Part shown: positions 1 to 6,139 of the stretch, piece by piece
How positions within the stretch are numbered: position 1 is the first letter of the stretch
Layout: every line of letters begins with the position of its first letter
Assembly (NCBI GenBank): GCA_007128995.1
Contig: SKWJ01000067.1
Location: 1 to 8,032 of the forward strand
DNA from: Paracoccaceae bacterium
Lineage (GTDB): Bacteria; Pseudomonadota; Alphaproteobacteria; Rhodobacterales; Rhodobacteraceae
Direction: 5' to 3'
DNA length: 8,032 nucleotides
Translations under genes and position numbers: made by a program
Notes under the pieces: model-generated
What the model was told of the DNA's origin: nothing
The model's database searches: none
Seen by the model: the letters and a program-made list of their open reading frames with translations, nothing else

Positions 1-386
1 AGGGTCAGAAATCGCGCTCTGGTGTGGCGATCAATTCGTATGAAGGCGGCCAGATGCCGCTCTACATGCGTCTTCCCAAGCGTGGCTTCAACAAGCCGAA
101 CCGCAAATCTTATGCGGTTGTAAATCTTGGCCTGATCGAAAAATTCATCACCGAGGGCAAGCTGGACGCATCCGGCACAATTACTGAGGACGCGCTGGTT
201 GCTTCGGGTCTGGTGCGCCGGAAGCTCGATGGCGTGCGCGTGCTTGCGAAGGGCGAGATCACCTCGAAGGTCAACCTGCAGGTTGCAGGGGCATCTGCCT
301 CCGCACGCGATGCAGTTGAAAAGGCGGGTGGCACGCTCGAAATCGTCGCGCCTGCGGCTAAAAAGGACGCGGCGGCAGCCGAATAA
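1..386 (+). CDS. rplO: 50S ribosomal protein L15, 3' part (5' end outside window)
   Basis: This is the C-terminal part of ribosomal protein L15, a late-assembling protein of the large subunit. The reading frame (codons beginning at position 3) is open from the window edge and gives [19 protein letters not shown], followed by [12 protein letters not shown], the conserved glycine-rich and basic segment of L15. The GTG at 24 is an internal valine codon, not a start, because the L15 match continues upstream of it. The C-terminal portion ([17 protein letters not shown], then an [11 protein letters not shown] helix) matches the usual L15 globular domain, and the protein ends in an alanine/lysine-rich tail before TAA at 384-386. 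About 127 residues are visible, so roughly the first fifth is missing. Its position before secY is the standard spc-operon order. Identification is firm. Confidence 0.96.
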   Translation, partial: GQKSRSGVAINSYEGGQMPLYMRLPKRGFNKPNRKSYAVVNLGLIEKFITEGKLDASGTITEDALVASGLVRRKLDGVRVLAKGEITSKVNLQVAGASASARDAVEKAGGTLEIVAPAAKKDAAAAE

Positions 387-393
387 TGGTTGT

Positions 394-413
394 GGGGGGC
401 GCTTCGGCCCCTT
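394..413 (+). other. Small G+C hairpin just after rplO
   Basis: GGGGC (396-400) pairs with GCCCC (407-411) around a GCTTCG loop. Two flanking G.U pairs extend the stem to 394-413. No T-run follows (the next bases are ACATCAT), so it does not look like an intrinsic terminator. It may protect the 3' end of upstream mRNA or be neutral structure. Confidence 0.45.
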
Positions 414-436
414 ACATCATCTGCCTAAGGGTTTTC

Positions 437-468
437 GCGCCGCCGACCGGACCCCGGTCTGGCGGCGC
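437..468 (+). other. Strong 14-bp hairpin in the rplO-secY gap
   Basis: GCGCCGCC (437-444) pairs perfectly with GGCGGCGC (461-468). Inside it GACCGG (445-450) pairs with CCGGTC (454-459), with loop ACC and one bulged T at 460. The helix is 14 bp and almost all G+C. It ends about 23 bases before the secY ATG, just upstream of the AG-rich ribosome-binding region. No T-tract follows, so a classic terminator is unlikely. An mRNA processing or stability element, or a brake on secY, is possible. Confidence 0.6.
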
Positions 469-491
469 TGACATGACAGAGAGAGACGCGC

Positions 492-1868
492 ATGGCATCT
501 GCTTCTGATTCACTCGCAGCCAATTCAAGCTGGGGGGCGCTCACCAAGGCTACGGACCTGCGCCGCCGCATCTTCTTTGCGCTCGGGCTACTGATCGTCT
601 ACCGGATCGGGACCTATATCCCCGTTCCCGGCATTGACGGGGTCGCGTTGCGCGAATTCATGGATGAGGCAGCTTCCGGATTGGGTGGCATGCTCAACAT
701 GTTCACTGGCGGTGCGATCAGCCGGATGGGCATTTTTGCTCTTGGTATCATGCCTTATATTTCCGCCGCTATCATCGTGCAGCTTGTGGGCGCGATGTAT
801 GAACCCTGGAAGCAGCTCAAGAAAGAAGGGGAACAGGGGCGGCGCAAGCTGAACCAGTACACCCGGTATCTGACCGTGCTCCTCGCTACAGGCCAATCCT
901 ATGGGTTGGCTGTCTCGCTCGAGGCCGGGGATCTTGCGACAGATCCGGGCTGGTTTTTCCGTGCAGCAGTCGTCATCACCCTTGTCGGTGGAACCATGTT
1001 CCTGATGTGGCTTGGCGAGCAGATCACCGAGCGCGGGATCGGGAACGGTATTTCGCTGATCATCTTCGTCGGAATCATCGCCGAGATTCCTGCAGCCCTT
1101 GCGCAGTTCTTCGCTCAGGGTCGGACAGGTGACATCGCGCCTGCGGTCATCATCGGGGTGATCATAATGGTGATCGCCGTGATTGCATTCGTTGTGTTCA
1201 TGGAACGGGCGATTCGAAAGATCACGATCCAGTATCCGCGCCGTCAGGTGGGGATGAAGATGTTTGATGGCGGTGCATCGCATCTGCCGATCAAGGTGAA
1301 CCCGGCAAATGTGATCCCGGCAATCTTTGCCTCGTCCTTGCTGTTGTTGCCGACGACGATTGCCACCTTTTCCGGCAATTCACAAAGCGAGCTGATGGCG
1401 ACGGTACTGGCCTATTTCGGGCCGGGCCAACCTGCCTATCTTGCGTTCTTCACGGCGATGATCATCTTCTTCACGTTTTTCTATACCCAGAACGTGTCGT
1501 TCAAGACCGAGGATGTAGCGGAGAATCTGAAGAACCAGAACGGGTTCATTCCCGGTATCCGGCCCGGAAAGCGGACAGAAGAGTATCTTGATTATGTCGT
1601 GACCCGGATTGTGACAGTTGGGGCCATCTACTTGGCCGCCGTCTGTCTTTTGCCAGAGATCCTGCGCGGACAACTGGCGATTCCGTTCTATTTCGGCGGG
1701 ACGTCGGTGCTGATCGTTGTCTCTGTGACAATGGATACGATCAACCGTGTGCAGTCTCATCTGGTGGCGCACCAGTATGAGGGTCTGCTGGAGAAGTCGC
1801 AGCTTCGGGGCAAAGGCCGCAAACGCGGTGCGCCGGCTGGAAAGCCCAAAGCTCCGTCACGGCGCTAG
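492..1868 (+). CDS. secY: Preprotein translocase channel subunit SecY
   Basis: SecY is the inner-membrane channel of the general secretion pathway. With SecE and SecG it passes unfolded proteins driven by SecA or by the ribosome. The 458-residue product has the family's usual length and about ten hydrophobic segments. Visible hallmarks are TDLRRRIFFALG and YIPVPGID at the first membrane segment (22-48), the plug-region FTGGAISRMGIFALGIMPYI (71-90), LGEQITERGIGNGISLI (174-190), the cytoplasmic loop around MERAIRKITIQYPRRQ (237-252), and the RPGKRTEEYL loop (357-366) that contacts SecA and ribosomes. The C-terminus is a basic cytoplasmic tail (438-458). The start is ATG 492, preceded by AG-rich GAGAGAGA (about 479-486), and fits the usual Rhodobacterales N-terminus. 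The segment YEPWKQLKKEGEQG (103-116) and QYTRYLT (122-128) differ slightly from the versions I recall. Identification is firm. Confidence 0.98.
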   Translation: MASASDSLAANSSWGALTKATDLRRRIFFALGLLIVYRIGTYIPVPGIDGVALREFMDEAASGLGGMLNMFTGGAISRMGIFALGIMPYISAAIIVQLVGAMYEPWKQLKKEGEQGRRKLNQYTRYLTVLLATGQSYGLAVSLEAGDLATDPGWFFRAAVVITLVGGTMFLMWLGEQITERGIGNGISLIIFVGIIAEIPAALAQFFAQGRTGDIAPAVIIGVIIMVIAVIAFVVFMERAIRKITIQYPRRQVGMKMFDGGASHLPIKVNPANVIPAIFASSLLLLPTTIATFSGNSQSELMATVLAYFGPGQPAYLAFFTAMIIFFTFFYTQNVSFKTEDVAENLKNQNGFIPGIRPGKRTEEYLDYVVTRIVTVGAIYLAAVCLLPEILRGQLAIPFYFGGTSVLIVVSVTMDTINRVQSHLVAHQYEGLLEKSQLRGKGRKRGAPAGKPKAPSRR

Positions 1869-1884
1869 GGGGCACTGCCTCTTG

Positions 1885-1914
1885 CCTGTCTGGCGCACTG
1901 CAGCGCCTGGCAGG
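1885..1914 (+). other. Hairpin 17 bases after the secY stop codon
   Basis: CCTGTC (1885-1890) pairs with GGCAGG (1909-1914, one G.U), then a T/T mismatch, then GGCGC (1892-1896) pairs with GCGCC (1903-1907) around loop ACTGCA. A second small stem follows at once: ACCCTT (1916-1921) with AAGGGT (1929-1934). Neither has a proper T-tract (CTTGTCGTGTT follows). They may protect the secY 3' end or act as a weak terminator. Confidence 0.5.
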
Positions 1915-2029
1915 TACCCTTGTAGGGGAAGGGTCTTGTCGTGTTGCAGACACGTCCAGGCGATGCGATGTTCGCCCGCCCTTGACGCGGCGACCAAAAC
2001 GACTTAGGCGACAATCTCGAGTGACGAAT

Positions 2030-2061
2030 CGCGCCTCAGACATGGGGCGTGTTTTGTTTTT
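2030..2061 (+). terminator. Rho-independent terminator upstream of rpsM
   Basis: CGCGCCTC (2030-2037) pairs over its full length with GGGGCGTG (2044-2051), including two G.U pairs, around the six-base loop AGACAT. TTTTGTTTTT (2052-2061) follows directly. A GC-rich stem plus a U-rich tail is the classic intrinsic terminator and the clearest one in the window. It lies 161 bases after secY and 77 bases before rpsM. It either ends the secY transcript or attenuates read-through into the alpha-operon genes. Confidence 0.8.
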
Positions 2062-2138
2062 GATGCACGCGGGCATCCGGCCCGTGTTGTGAAAAAAGGT
2101 TCTGGAATTACGGAACCGCAACGAAAGGAAATACCCGC

Positions 2139-2507
2139 GTGGCACGTATTGCTGGCGTAAATATCCCGACTGGAAAGCGCGTTCCCATCGCGTTGACCTA
2201 TATTCATGGCATTGGTCCCAAAGCCGCAATGGAAATCTGCACAGCCGTCGGCATTGATGTGGCCCGCCGCATCAATGAGCTTTCGGATGCTGAAGTTTTG
2301 TCCGTGCGTGAACATATTGATGCCAATTATACTGTTGAAGGTGATCTTCGGCGCGAAGTCCAGATGAACATCAAAAGCATGATGGACATGGGGTCGTATC
2401 GCGGCCTGCGGCATCGCCGCAATCTGCCCGTGCGCGGTCAGCGCACCCACACCAATGCGCGCACGCGCAAAGGTCCCGCAAAAGCCATCGCTGGCAAGAA
2501 GAAGTAA
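2139..2507 (+). CDS. rpsM: 30S ribosomal protein S13
   Basis: S13 sits in the head of the small subunit and makes intersubunit bridges to 23S rRNA and L5. The 122-residue product starts [20 protein letters not shown] and contains the helix-hairpin segment IHGIGPKAA (22-30). It also has the conserved basic motif [26 protein letters not shown] (about 87-112) that contacts tRNA and rRNA, and a lysine-rich tail. Length and both ends match the family. The start is GTG at 2139, supported by AAAGGAA at 2124-2130 eight bases upstream and by the invariant S13 N-terminus. There is no in-frame ATG near it. It follows a strong terminator and is the first gene of the rpsM-rpsK-rpoA-rplQ block, with only 15 bases to rpsK. 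Identification is firm. Confidence 0.98.
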   Translation: MARIAGVNIPTGKRVPIALTYIHGIGPKAAMEICTAVGIDVARRINELSDAEVLSVREHIDANYTVEGDLRREVQMNIKSMMDMGSYRGLRHRRNLPVRGQRTHTNARTRKGPAKAIAGKKK

Positions 2508-2522
2508 GGGAAGGGCAGATCA

Positions 2523-2912
2523 ATGGCTCGTGAAAAAACGCGCGTGAAGCGCAAGGTTCGCAAGAATATCGCCGCTGGCGTTGCGCATGTGAATTCCAGC
2601 TTCAACAACACCAAGATCCTGATTTCCGATGTGCAGGGCAACGCGATTTCGTGGTCGTCTGCAGGCACGATGGGGTTCAAGGGGTCGCGGAAGTCGACAC
2701 CCTATGCTGCACAGCTGGCCGCAGAAGATGCAGGCAAGAAGGCGCAGGAACATGGCGTGAAGACGCTTGAAGTCGAGGTTCAGGGCCCCGGTTCGGGGCG
2801 TGAGTCGGCCTTGCGCGCTCTGGCTGCGGCAGGATTCAACATCACGTCGATCCGTGATGTGACGCCTATGGCGCATAACGGATGTCGCCCGCCAAAGCGT
2901 CGTCGCGTCTGA
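2523..2912 (+). CDS. rpsK: 30S ribosomal protein S11
   Basis: S11 lies on the platform of the small subunit next to S7 and S18 and helps shape the mRNA exit region. The 129-residue product has the standard length. It shows the basic N-terminus [13 protein letters not shown], the core [16 protein letters not shown] (21-36), [10 protein letters not shown] (39-48), and [13 protein letters not shown] (88-100). The invariant C-terminus is [12 protein letters not shown] (118-129). The Asn-Gly pair at 119-120 matches the position reported as isoaspartate in E. coli S11. ATG 2523 is preceded by AAGGG at 2511-2515, just after the rpsM stop, so the two genes are surely co-transcribed. As usual in alphaproteobacteria, no rpsD (S4) follows it. 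A terminator-like hairpin lies 18 bases after the stop. Identification is firm. Confidence 0.98.
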   Translation: MAREKTRVKRKVRKNIAAGVAHVNSSFNNTKILISDVQGNAISWSSAGTMGFKGSRKSTPYAAQLAAEDAGKKAQEHGVKTLEVEVQGPGSGRESALRALAAAGFNITSIRDVTPMAHNGCRPPKRRRV

Positions 2913-2930
2913 CAGCTTACAGATACTAGG

Positions 2931-2968
2931 CAGGCCGTGTGCATCACGCGGCCTGTTTTCGTCATTTT
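2931..2968 (+). terminator. Terminator-like hairpin with T-rich tail between rpsK and rpoA
   Basis: CAGGCCG (2931-2937) pairs perfectly with CGGCCTG (2949-2955) around an 11-base loop in which a GTG/CAC pairing is also possible. TTTTCGTCATTTT follows (2956-2968). This has the shape of an intrinsic terminator with a broken T-tract, so partial termination or attenuation between S11 and the alpha subunit is plausible. It could also be a 3' stabilising structure for the rpsM-rpsK message. Confidence 0.6.
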
Positions 2969-3029
2969 AGATCCTCGGGCGTTGCTGCGTTAAGGACATG
3001 GCGCAGTGACAGGAATGGAGGCGACACGC

Positions 3030-4046
3030 ATGATCCACAAAAATTGGCAAGAATTGATCAAACCCTCGCAGTTGGAGGTAAAAACCGGCTCTGACCCGTT
3101 GCGTCAGGCCACGGTTGTGGCTGAGCCGCTTGAGCGCGGCTTCGGCCTGACACTTGGCAATGCGCTGCGCCGTGTGCTGATGTCCTCGTTGCAAGGAGCA
3201 GCAATCACTTCGGTGCAGATCGACAATGTGCTGCACGAGTTTTCGTCGGTGGCCGGTGTGCGTGAAGATGTCACGGATATCGTTCTTAATCTGAAATCCG
3301 TTGCCCTGCGCATGGATGTCGAAGGGCCGAAGCGCATTTCGATCTCGGCACAGGGACCGGGCGTGGTCAAGGCGGGGGATATCCAGACATCCGCAGGGAT
3401 CGAGATCCTGAACACGGATCAGGTGATCTGTCATCTCGATGACGGGGCTTCTGTCTACATGGAACTGACCGTGAATACTGGCAAAGGTTACGTCTCGGCC
3501 GACAAAAACCGGCCCGAAGACGCGCCGATCGGGCTGATCCCGATCGATGCCATGTTCTCGCCTGTGAAGAAGGCCAGCTATGAAGTTCAGCCAACCCGCG
3601 AGGGGCAGGTTCTGGATTACGACAAGCTGACCATGAAGGTCGAGACAGATGGTTCGGTCAGCGCGGAAGATGCGGTTGCCTATGCCGCGCGTATTCTGCA
3701 GGACCAGTTGCAGATTTTTGTCAACTTCGACGAGCCGGAAGCAGCCGGATCGAAGGACGATGATGATGGTCTGGAATTCAACCCGCTCTTGCTGAAAAAG
3801 GTCGATGAGCTGGAATTGTCTGTACGTTCCGCGAACTGCCTGAAGAACGATAACATCGTCTATATTGGCGATCTGATCCAGAAGACCGAAGCAGAGATGC
3901 TGCGCACGCCGAATTTCGGGCGCAAATCGCTGAACGAGATCAAGGAAGTCCTGTCAGGCATGGGGCTTCATCTGGGCATGGATGTCGAAGAGTGGCCACC
4001 AGAGAATATTGACGATCTGGCCAAACGCTTCGAGGACCAGTTCTGA
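3030..4046 (+). CDS. rpoA: RNA polymerase alpha subunit
   Basis: RpoA dimerises to nucleate assembly of beta and beta' and, through its C-terminal domain, reads UP-element DNA and meets activators. From ATG 3030 the protein is 338 residues, close to the usual length. The N-terminal domain (about 1-233) shows [20 protein letters not shown] (35-54), the dimer/assembly core. An acidic linker ([14 protein letters not shown], 237-250) leads to the C-terminal domain. There VRSANCL (265-271) carries the DNA-contacting Arg266 and Asn269, and [15 protein letters not shown] (291-305) carries Gly297, Lys299 and Ser300, equivalent (offset +1) to the E. coli DNA-binding residues. It ends with [22 protein letters not shown] 3030 is preferred over the GTG at 3006 because GGAGG (3017-3021) lies eight bases before it and [12 protein letters not shown] is the family N-terminus. 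Identification is firm. Confidence 0.98.
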   Translation: MIHKNWQELIKPSQLEVKTGSDPLRQATVVAEPLERGFGLTLGNALRRVLMSSLQGAAITSVQIDNVLHEFSSVAGVREDVTDIVLNLKSVALRMDVEGPKRISISAQGPGVVKAGDIQTSAGIEILNTDQVICHLDDGASVYMELTVNTGKGYVSADKNRPEDAPIGLIPIDAMFSPVKKASYEVQPTREGQVLDYDKLTMKVETDGSVSAEDAVAYAARILQDQLQIFVNFDEPEAAGSKDDDDGLEFNPLLLKKVDELELSVRSANCLKNDNIVYIGDLIQKTEAEMLRTPNFGRKSLNEIKEVLSGMGLHLGMDVEEWPPENIDDLAKRFEDQF

Positions 4047-4053
4047 TAATATG

Positions 4054-4082
4054 GCAGGGTGCAGGCATCGCCTGCGCCTTGC
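4054..4082 (+). other. 13-bp hairpin in the rpoA-rplQ gap
   Basis: GCAGGGTGCAGGC (4054-4066) pairs along its whole length with GCCTGCGCCTTGC (4070-4082), with two G.U pairs and a three-base ATC loop. It starts seven bases after the rpoA stop. No T-run follows (AACTACC), so it is probably not a terminator. Two weaker stems lie between it and rplQ: GGGC/GCCC (4090-4102) and a GCCGAGG/CCCCGGC pairing (from about 4113). The whole 122-base gap therefore looks structured, with a processing, stability or translation-control role possible. Confidence 0.6.
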
Positions 4083-4168
4083 AACTACCGGGCATTCTGC
4101 CCCAAGGAGAGCCGAGGTCACGCAGCCCCGGCCAGACAAAGTAAAATGAACTTATAGGAGAAGATGAC

Positions 4169-4585
4169 ATGCGTCACGCCAGAGGATACCGTCGGCTTAA
4201 CCGCACACATGAGCACCGCAAGGCACTGTTTGCAAACCTCGCCGGCTCGCTTATTGAACATGAGCAAATCAAGACCACCCTGCCAAAGGCCAAGGAACTT
4301 CGCCCGATCATCGAGAAGCTGATCACGTTGGCCAAACGGGGCGATCTGCATGCCCGCCGTCAGGCAGCCGCGCAACTGAAGCAGGATATGCACGTCGCCA
4401 AGCTGTTCGAAACGCTTGGGCCGCGCTACAAGGAACGTCAGGGCGGCTATGTGCGCGTTCTGAAGGCAGGGTTTCGCTATGGCGACATGGCCCCAATGGC
4501 CATTATCGAATTCGTCGAGCGCGATGTGGCGGCCAAGGGCGCAGCCGATCTTGCACGGCTGGAAGCAGAGCTGAACGCAGAATAA
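4169..4585 (+). CDS. rplQ: 50S ribosomal protein L17
   Basis: L17 binds 23S rRNA near the peptide exit tunnel of the large subunit. The 138-residue product opens with [20 protein letters not shown]. It continues with the signature helix [24 protein letters not shown] (23-46) and ends its core with [27 protein letters not shown] (about 92-118). The tail is alanine/acid-rich (119-138), longer than in enterobacteria but usual in alphaproteobacteria. ATG 4169 is set by AGGAG at 4156-4160, eight bases upstream. It follows rpoA after a 122-base structured gap, and a terminator hairpin lies 28 bases past its stop, so it is the last gene of the ribosomal block. Identification is firm. Confidence 0.97.
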   Translation: MRHARGYRRLNRTHEHRKALFANLAGSLIEHEQIKTTLPKAKELRPIIEKLITLAKRGDLHARRQAAAQLKQDMHVAKLFETLGPRYKERQGGYVRVLKAGFRYGDMAPMAIIEFVERDVAAKGAADLARLEAELNAE

Positions 4586-4613
4586 GCTGCATCGGCAATG
4601 TACCGGATCAAGC

Positions 4614-4647
4614 AAGGCCCGCGCGCAAGCTGCGGGCCTTTCGCGTT
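4614..4647 (+). terminator. Terminator-type hairpin after rplQ
   Basis: AAGGCCCGC (4614-4622) pairs perfectly with GCGGGCCTT (4632-4640) around a nine-base loop, followed by a short T-containing tail TCGCGTT. The stem is strong and its A-T foot gives a CCTTT end, as in many alphaproteobacterial intrinsic terminators. It sits where the ribosomal protein block ends and rarA begins, so it most likely ends the rpsM-rplQ transcript. Confidence 0.7.
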
Positions 4648-4734
4648 ACGCGCGCCAGTGCGCATCAGGACGCGCAGACTGCGATAGCCCCGCCGCCCTT
4701 CCTACCGCCCGCGATCAGGGATAGACTGAATTTC

Positions 4735-6045
4735 ATGCCAGACCTGTTTGACCAGCCCTCAGCCGTGCCTGACAGCGCCCCGCGCCCGTTGGCAGATCGG
4801 TTGCGCCCGAACAACCTGTCCGAGGTCATCGGGCAGGAGCAGGCGCTGGGGCCGGAATCCCCACTCGGCACAATGTTGGCATCGAAGCGATTGACATCGA
4901 TTGTATTCTGGGGGCCACCCGGCGTTGGAAAGACAACCATCGCCAGATTGCTGGCCCAGGAAACCGACCTGCATTTCACGCAGATCAGTGCAATCTTCAC
5001 GGGTGTCCAGGATCTGCGAAAGCTGTTCGAGCAAGCGAAACTGCACCGCCAGAATGGCCGCGGGACCTTGCTTTTTGTTGACGAGATCCACCGCTTCAAC
5101 AAGGCACAGCAGGACAGCTTCCTGCCGCTGATGGAGGACGGAACCATCACGCTTGTGGGGGCGACCACTGAAAACCCGTCTTTCGAACTGAATTCAGCGC
5201 TGCTCTCGCGCGCGCAGGTGATCGTGCTGACACGCTTGTCGCTTGCGGCGCTCGAGCGTTTGGCGCAGCGTGCCGAAAAATCCGCAGATCGCGCATTGCC
5301 TCTTGATGGGCCGGCGCGTGAAGCACTTCTTGAGATGGCAGATGGGGATGGGCGCGCCTTGTTGAACCTGATCGAGCAGGTCATGGGCTGGAAAGTGCCG
5401 GGAAAGCTGGACAGTGCAGCGTTGTCGCACCGTCTGATGCGGCGTGCGGCACAGTACGACAAGTCGGGCGACGCCCATTACAACCTGATATCTGCCTTGC
5501 ACAAATCGGTACGCGGGTCAGACCCGGACGCGGCCCTGTACTGGTTGGCCCGGATGATCGAAGGGGGCGAAGACCCACGCTATCTGGCCCGTCGCCTGAC
5601 GCGCATGGCCGTCGAGGATATCGGTCTGGCCGATCCGCAGGCACAGGCCATCTGCCTGGAGGCATGGCAGTGCTATGAGCGACTTGGCAGCCCGGAAGGA
5701 GATCTGGCGCTGGCGCAGGCTGTGATCTATCTGGCGCTCGCACCAAAGTCGAATGCAGGCTATGTGGCCTGGAAAGCAGCGGCCAGACTGGCACGGCAGA
5801 CTGGCTCTCACGCTCCGCCAAAACACATATTGAATGCGCCAACCAGATTGATGAAAGAGGAAGGCTACGGGACAGGCTATGCCTATGATCATGACGCCGA
5901 AGATGGGTTTTCCGGTCAAAATTACTTTCCTGAGGCTGTCAAACGACCAGTATTCTATCAGCCGGTGGCGCGCGGGTTTGAGCGTGACCTTGGAAAACGG
6001 CTTGACTGGTTCGTCAAGCAACGCGCGAAACGGGCTGAGCCCTGA
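4735..6045 (+). CDS. rarA: Replication-associated recombination protein A, AAA+ ATPase (RarA/MgsA)
   Basis: RarA is a clamp-loader-like AAA+ ATPase (Mgs1/WRNIP1 family) that acts in the cytoplasm at stalled or gapped replication forks. The 436-residue product has the family length. Visible motifs are RPLADRLRPNNLSEVIGQEQ (17-36), Walker A GPPGVGKT (60-67), Walker B TLLFVDEIH (111-119), sensor-1 VGATTENPSFELN (141-153), and an SR arginine finger (159) in LLSRAQV. The C-terminal half carries the family region DGRALLNLIEQ, then KSVRGSDPDAALYWLARMIEGGEDPRYLARRLTRMA and ALAPKSNAGYVAW, the tetramerisation part. ATG 4735 fits the alphaproteobacterial N-terminus MPDLFD. Its only ribosome-binding match, AGGGA at 4717-4721, is a little far (13 bases), so translation may be modest. 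It follows the rplQ terminator and probably has its own promoter, which I cannot place. No serine protease gene separates it from rplQ. Confidence 0.96.
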   Translation: MPDLFDQPSAVPDSAPRPLADRLRPNNLSEVIGQEQALGPESPLGTMLASKRLTSIVFWGPPGVGKTTIARLLAQETDLHFTQISAIFTGVQDLRKLFEQAKLHRQNGRGTLLFVDEIHRFNKAQQDSFLPLMEDGTITLVGATTENPSFELNSALLSRAQVIVLTRLSLAALERLAQRAEKSADRALPLDGPAREALLEMADGDGRALLNLIEQVMGWKVPGKLDSAALSHRLMRRAAQYDKSGDAHYNLISALHKSVRGSDPDAALYWLARMIEGGEDPRYLARRLTRMAVEDIGLADPQAQAICLEAWQCYERLGSPEGDLALAQAVIYLALAPKSNAGYVAWKAAARLARQTGSHAPPKHILNAPTRLMKEEGYGTGYAYDHDAEDGFSGQNYFPEAVKRPVFYQPVARGFERDLGKRLDWFVKQRAKRAEP

Positions 6046-6047
6046 CA

Positions 6048-6106
6048 GGGCATGGCCAATGCGCGCCTGATATAGGTGTGCAGCAGTTGACATTGGCCCG
6101 GTGCCC
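6048..6106 (+). repeat. Interrupted inverted repeat between rarA and rluC
   Basis: GGGCA (6048-6052) matches TGCCC (6102-6106), and GGCCAATG (6054-6061) matches CATTGGCC (6091-6098). The two stems are separated by a small internal loop. Inside lies another hairpin, CGCGCCT (6062-6068) with AGGTGTG (6074-6080, two G.U pairs), loop GATAT. The outer arms start three bases past the rarA stop codon. As RNA the element would fold into a long arm. No T-tract follows. It could separate or stabilise the two messages. A TTGACA (6087-6092) lies inside it without a good -10 partner. Confidence 0.55.
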
Positions 6107-6139
6107 AGCAAAAGGGAGGGCGTAACGCAGGGGGCAGCC

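Larger units (their letters stand above)
1869..2138 (+). other. 270-bp non-coding gap secY-rpsM; no adk present
   Basis: No credible gene lies here. In many alphaproteobacteria adenylate kinase (adk) sits between secY and rpsM. I looked for its P-loop signature (GPPGAGKGT-like) and other adk-like coding and found none in any frame. Open frames that cross the gap are shadows of secY or rpsM and encode no recognisable protein. The gap holds, in order, a hairpin pair after secY (1885-1934), a strong terminator (2030-2061), a second hairpin (2066-2086: CAC + GGGC pairing with GCCC + GTG), an A-run (2092-2097) and a small stem (GGTTC 2098-2102 with GAACC 2113-2117). The rpsM ribosome-binding site comes last. 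I see no convincing -35/-10 pair. TTGACG at 1982-1987 has only a poor -10 partner. Confidence 0.7.

Noticed and set aside
588..1283. 231-codon minus-strand open frame opposite secY
   Set aside because: The product is rich in His/Asp/Arg, as expected from the complement of membrane-protein codons. SecY itself is unmistakable on the plus strand.
1982..2009. TTGACG...TTAGGC as a promoter before rpsM
   Set aside because: The -10 half is poor and it would lie upstream of a strong terminator, so it is too weak to list as a feature.
1741..2229. Minus-strand open frame covering the secY-rpsM gap
   Set aside because: It was considered as a possible gene in the gap but shows no known motif, crosses both neighbouring genes and contains the terminator region. 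It was also checked for adk-like sequence without success.
3006..3029. Upstream GTG start for rpoA adding eight residues
   Set aside because: GGAGG at 3017-3021 is correctly placed for ATG 3030, and the family N-terminus begins there.
4665..5462. 265-codon open frame on the minus strand opposite rarA
   Set aside because: It lies opposite a clear rarA gene with intact Walker motifs. Its product is serine/arginine-rich with no recognisable domain, typical of the antisense frame of GC-rich coding DNA.
6087..6115. TTGACA as a -35 promoter element for rluC
   Set aside because: The hexamer is perfect, but 16-18 bases downstream there is only CAAAAG/AAAAGG, which is no credible -10. It also lies inside a palindrome arm.
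6101..6139. Upstream GTG start for rluC adding thirteen residues
   Set aside because: It has no ribosome-binding site and lies in the right arm of an inverted repeat. The conserved protein starts at ATG 6140, with AGGGGG just before it.
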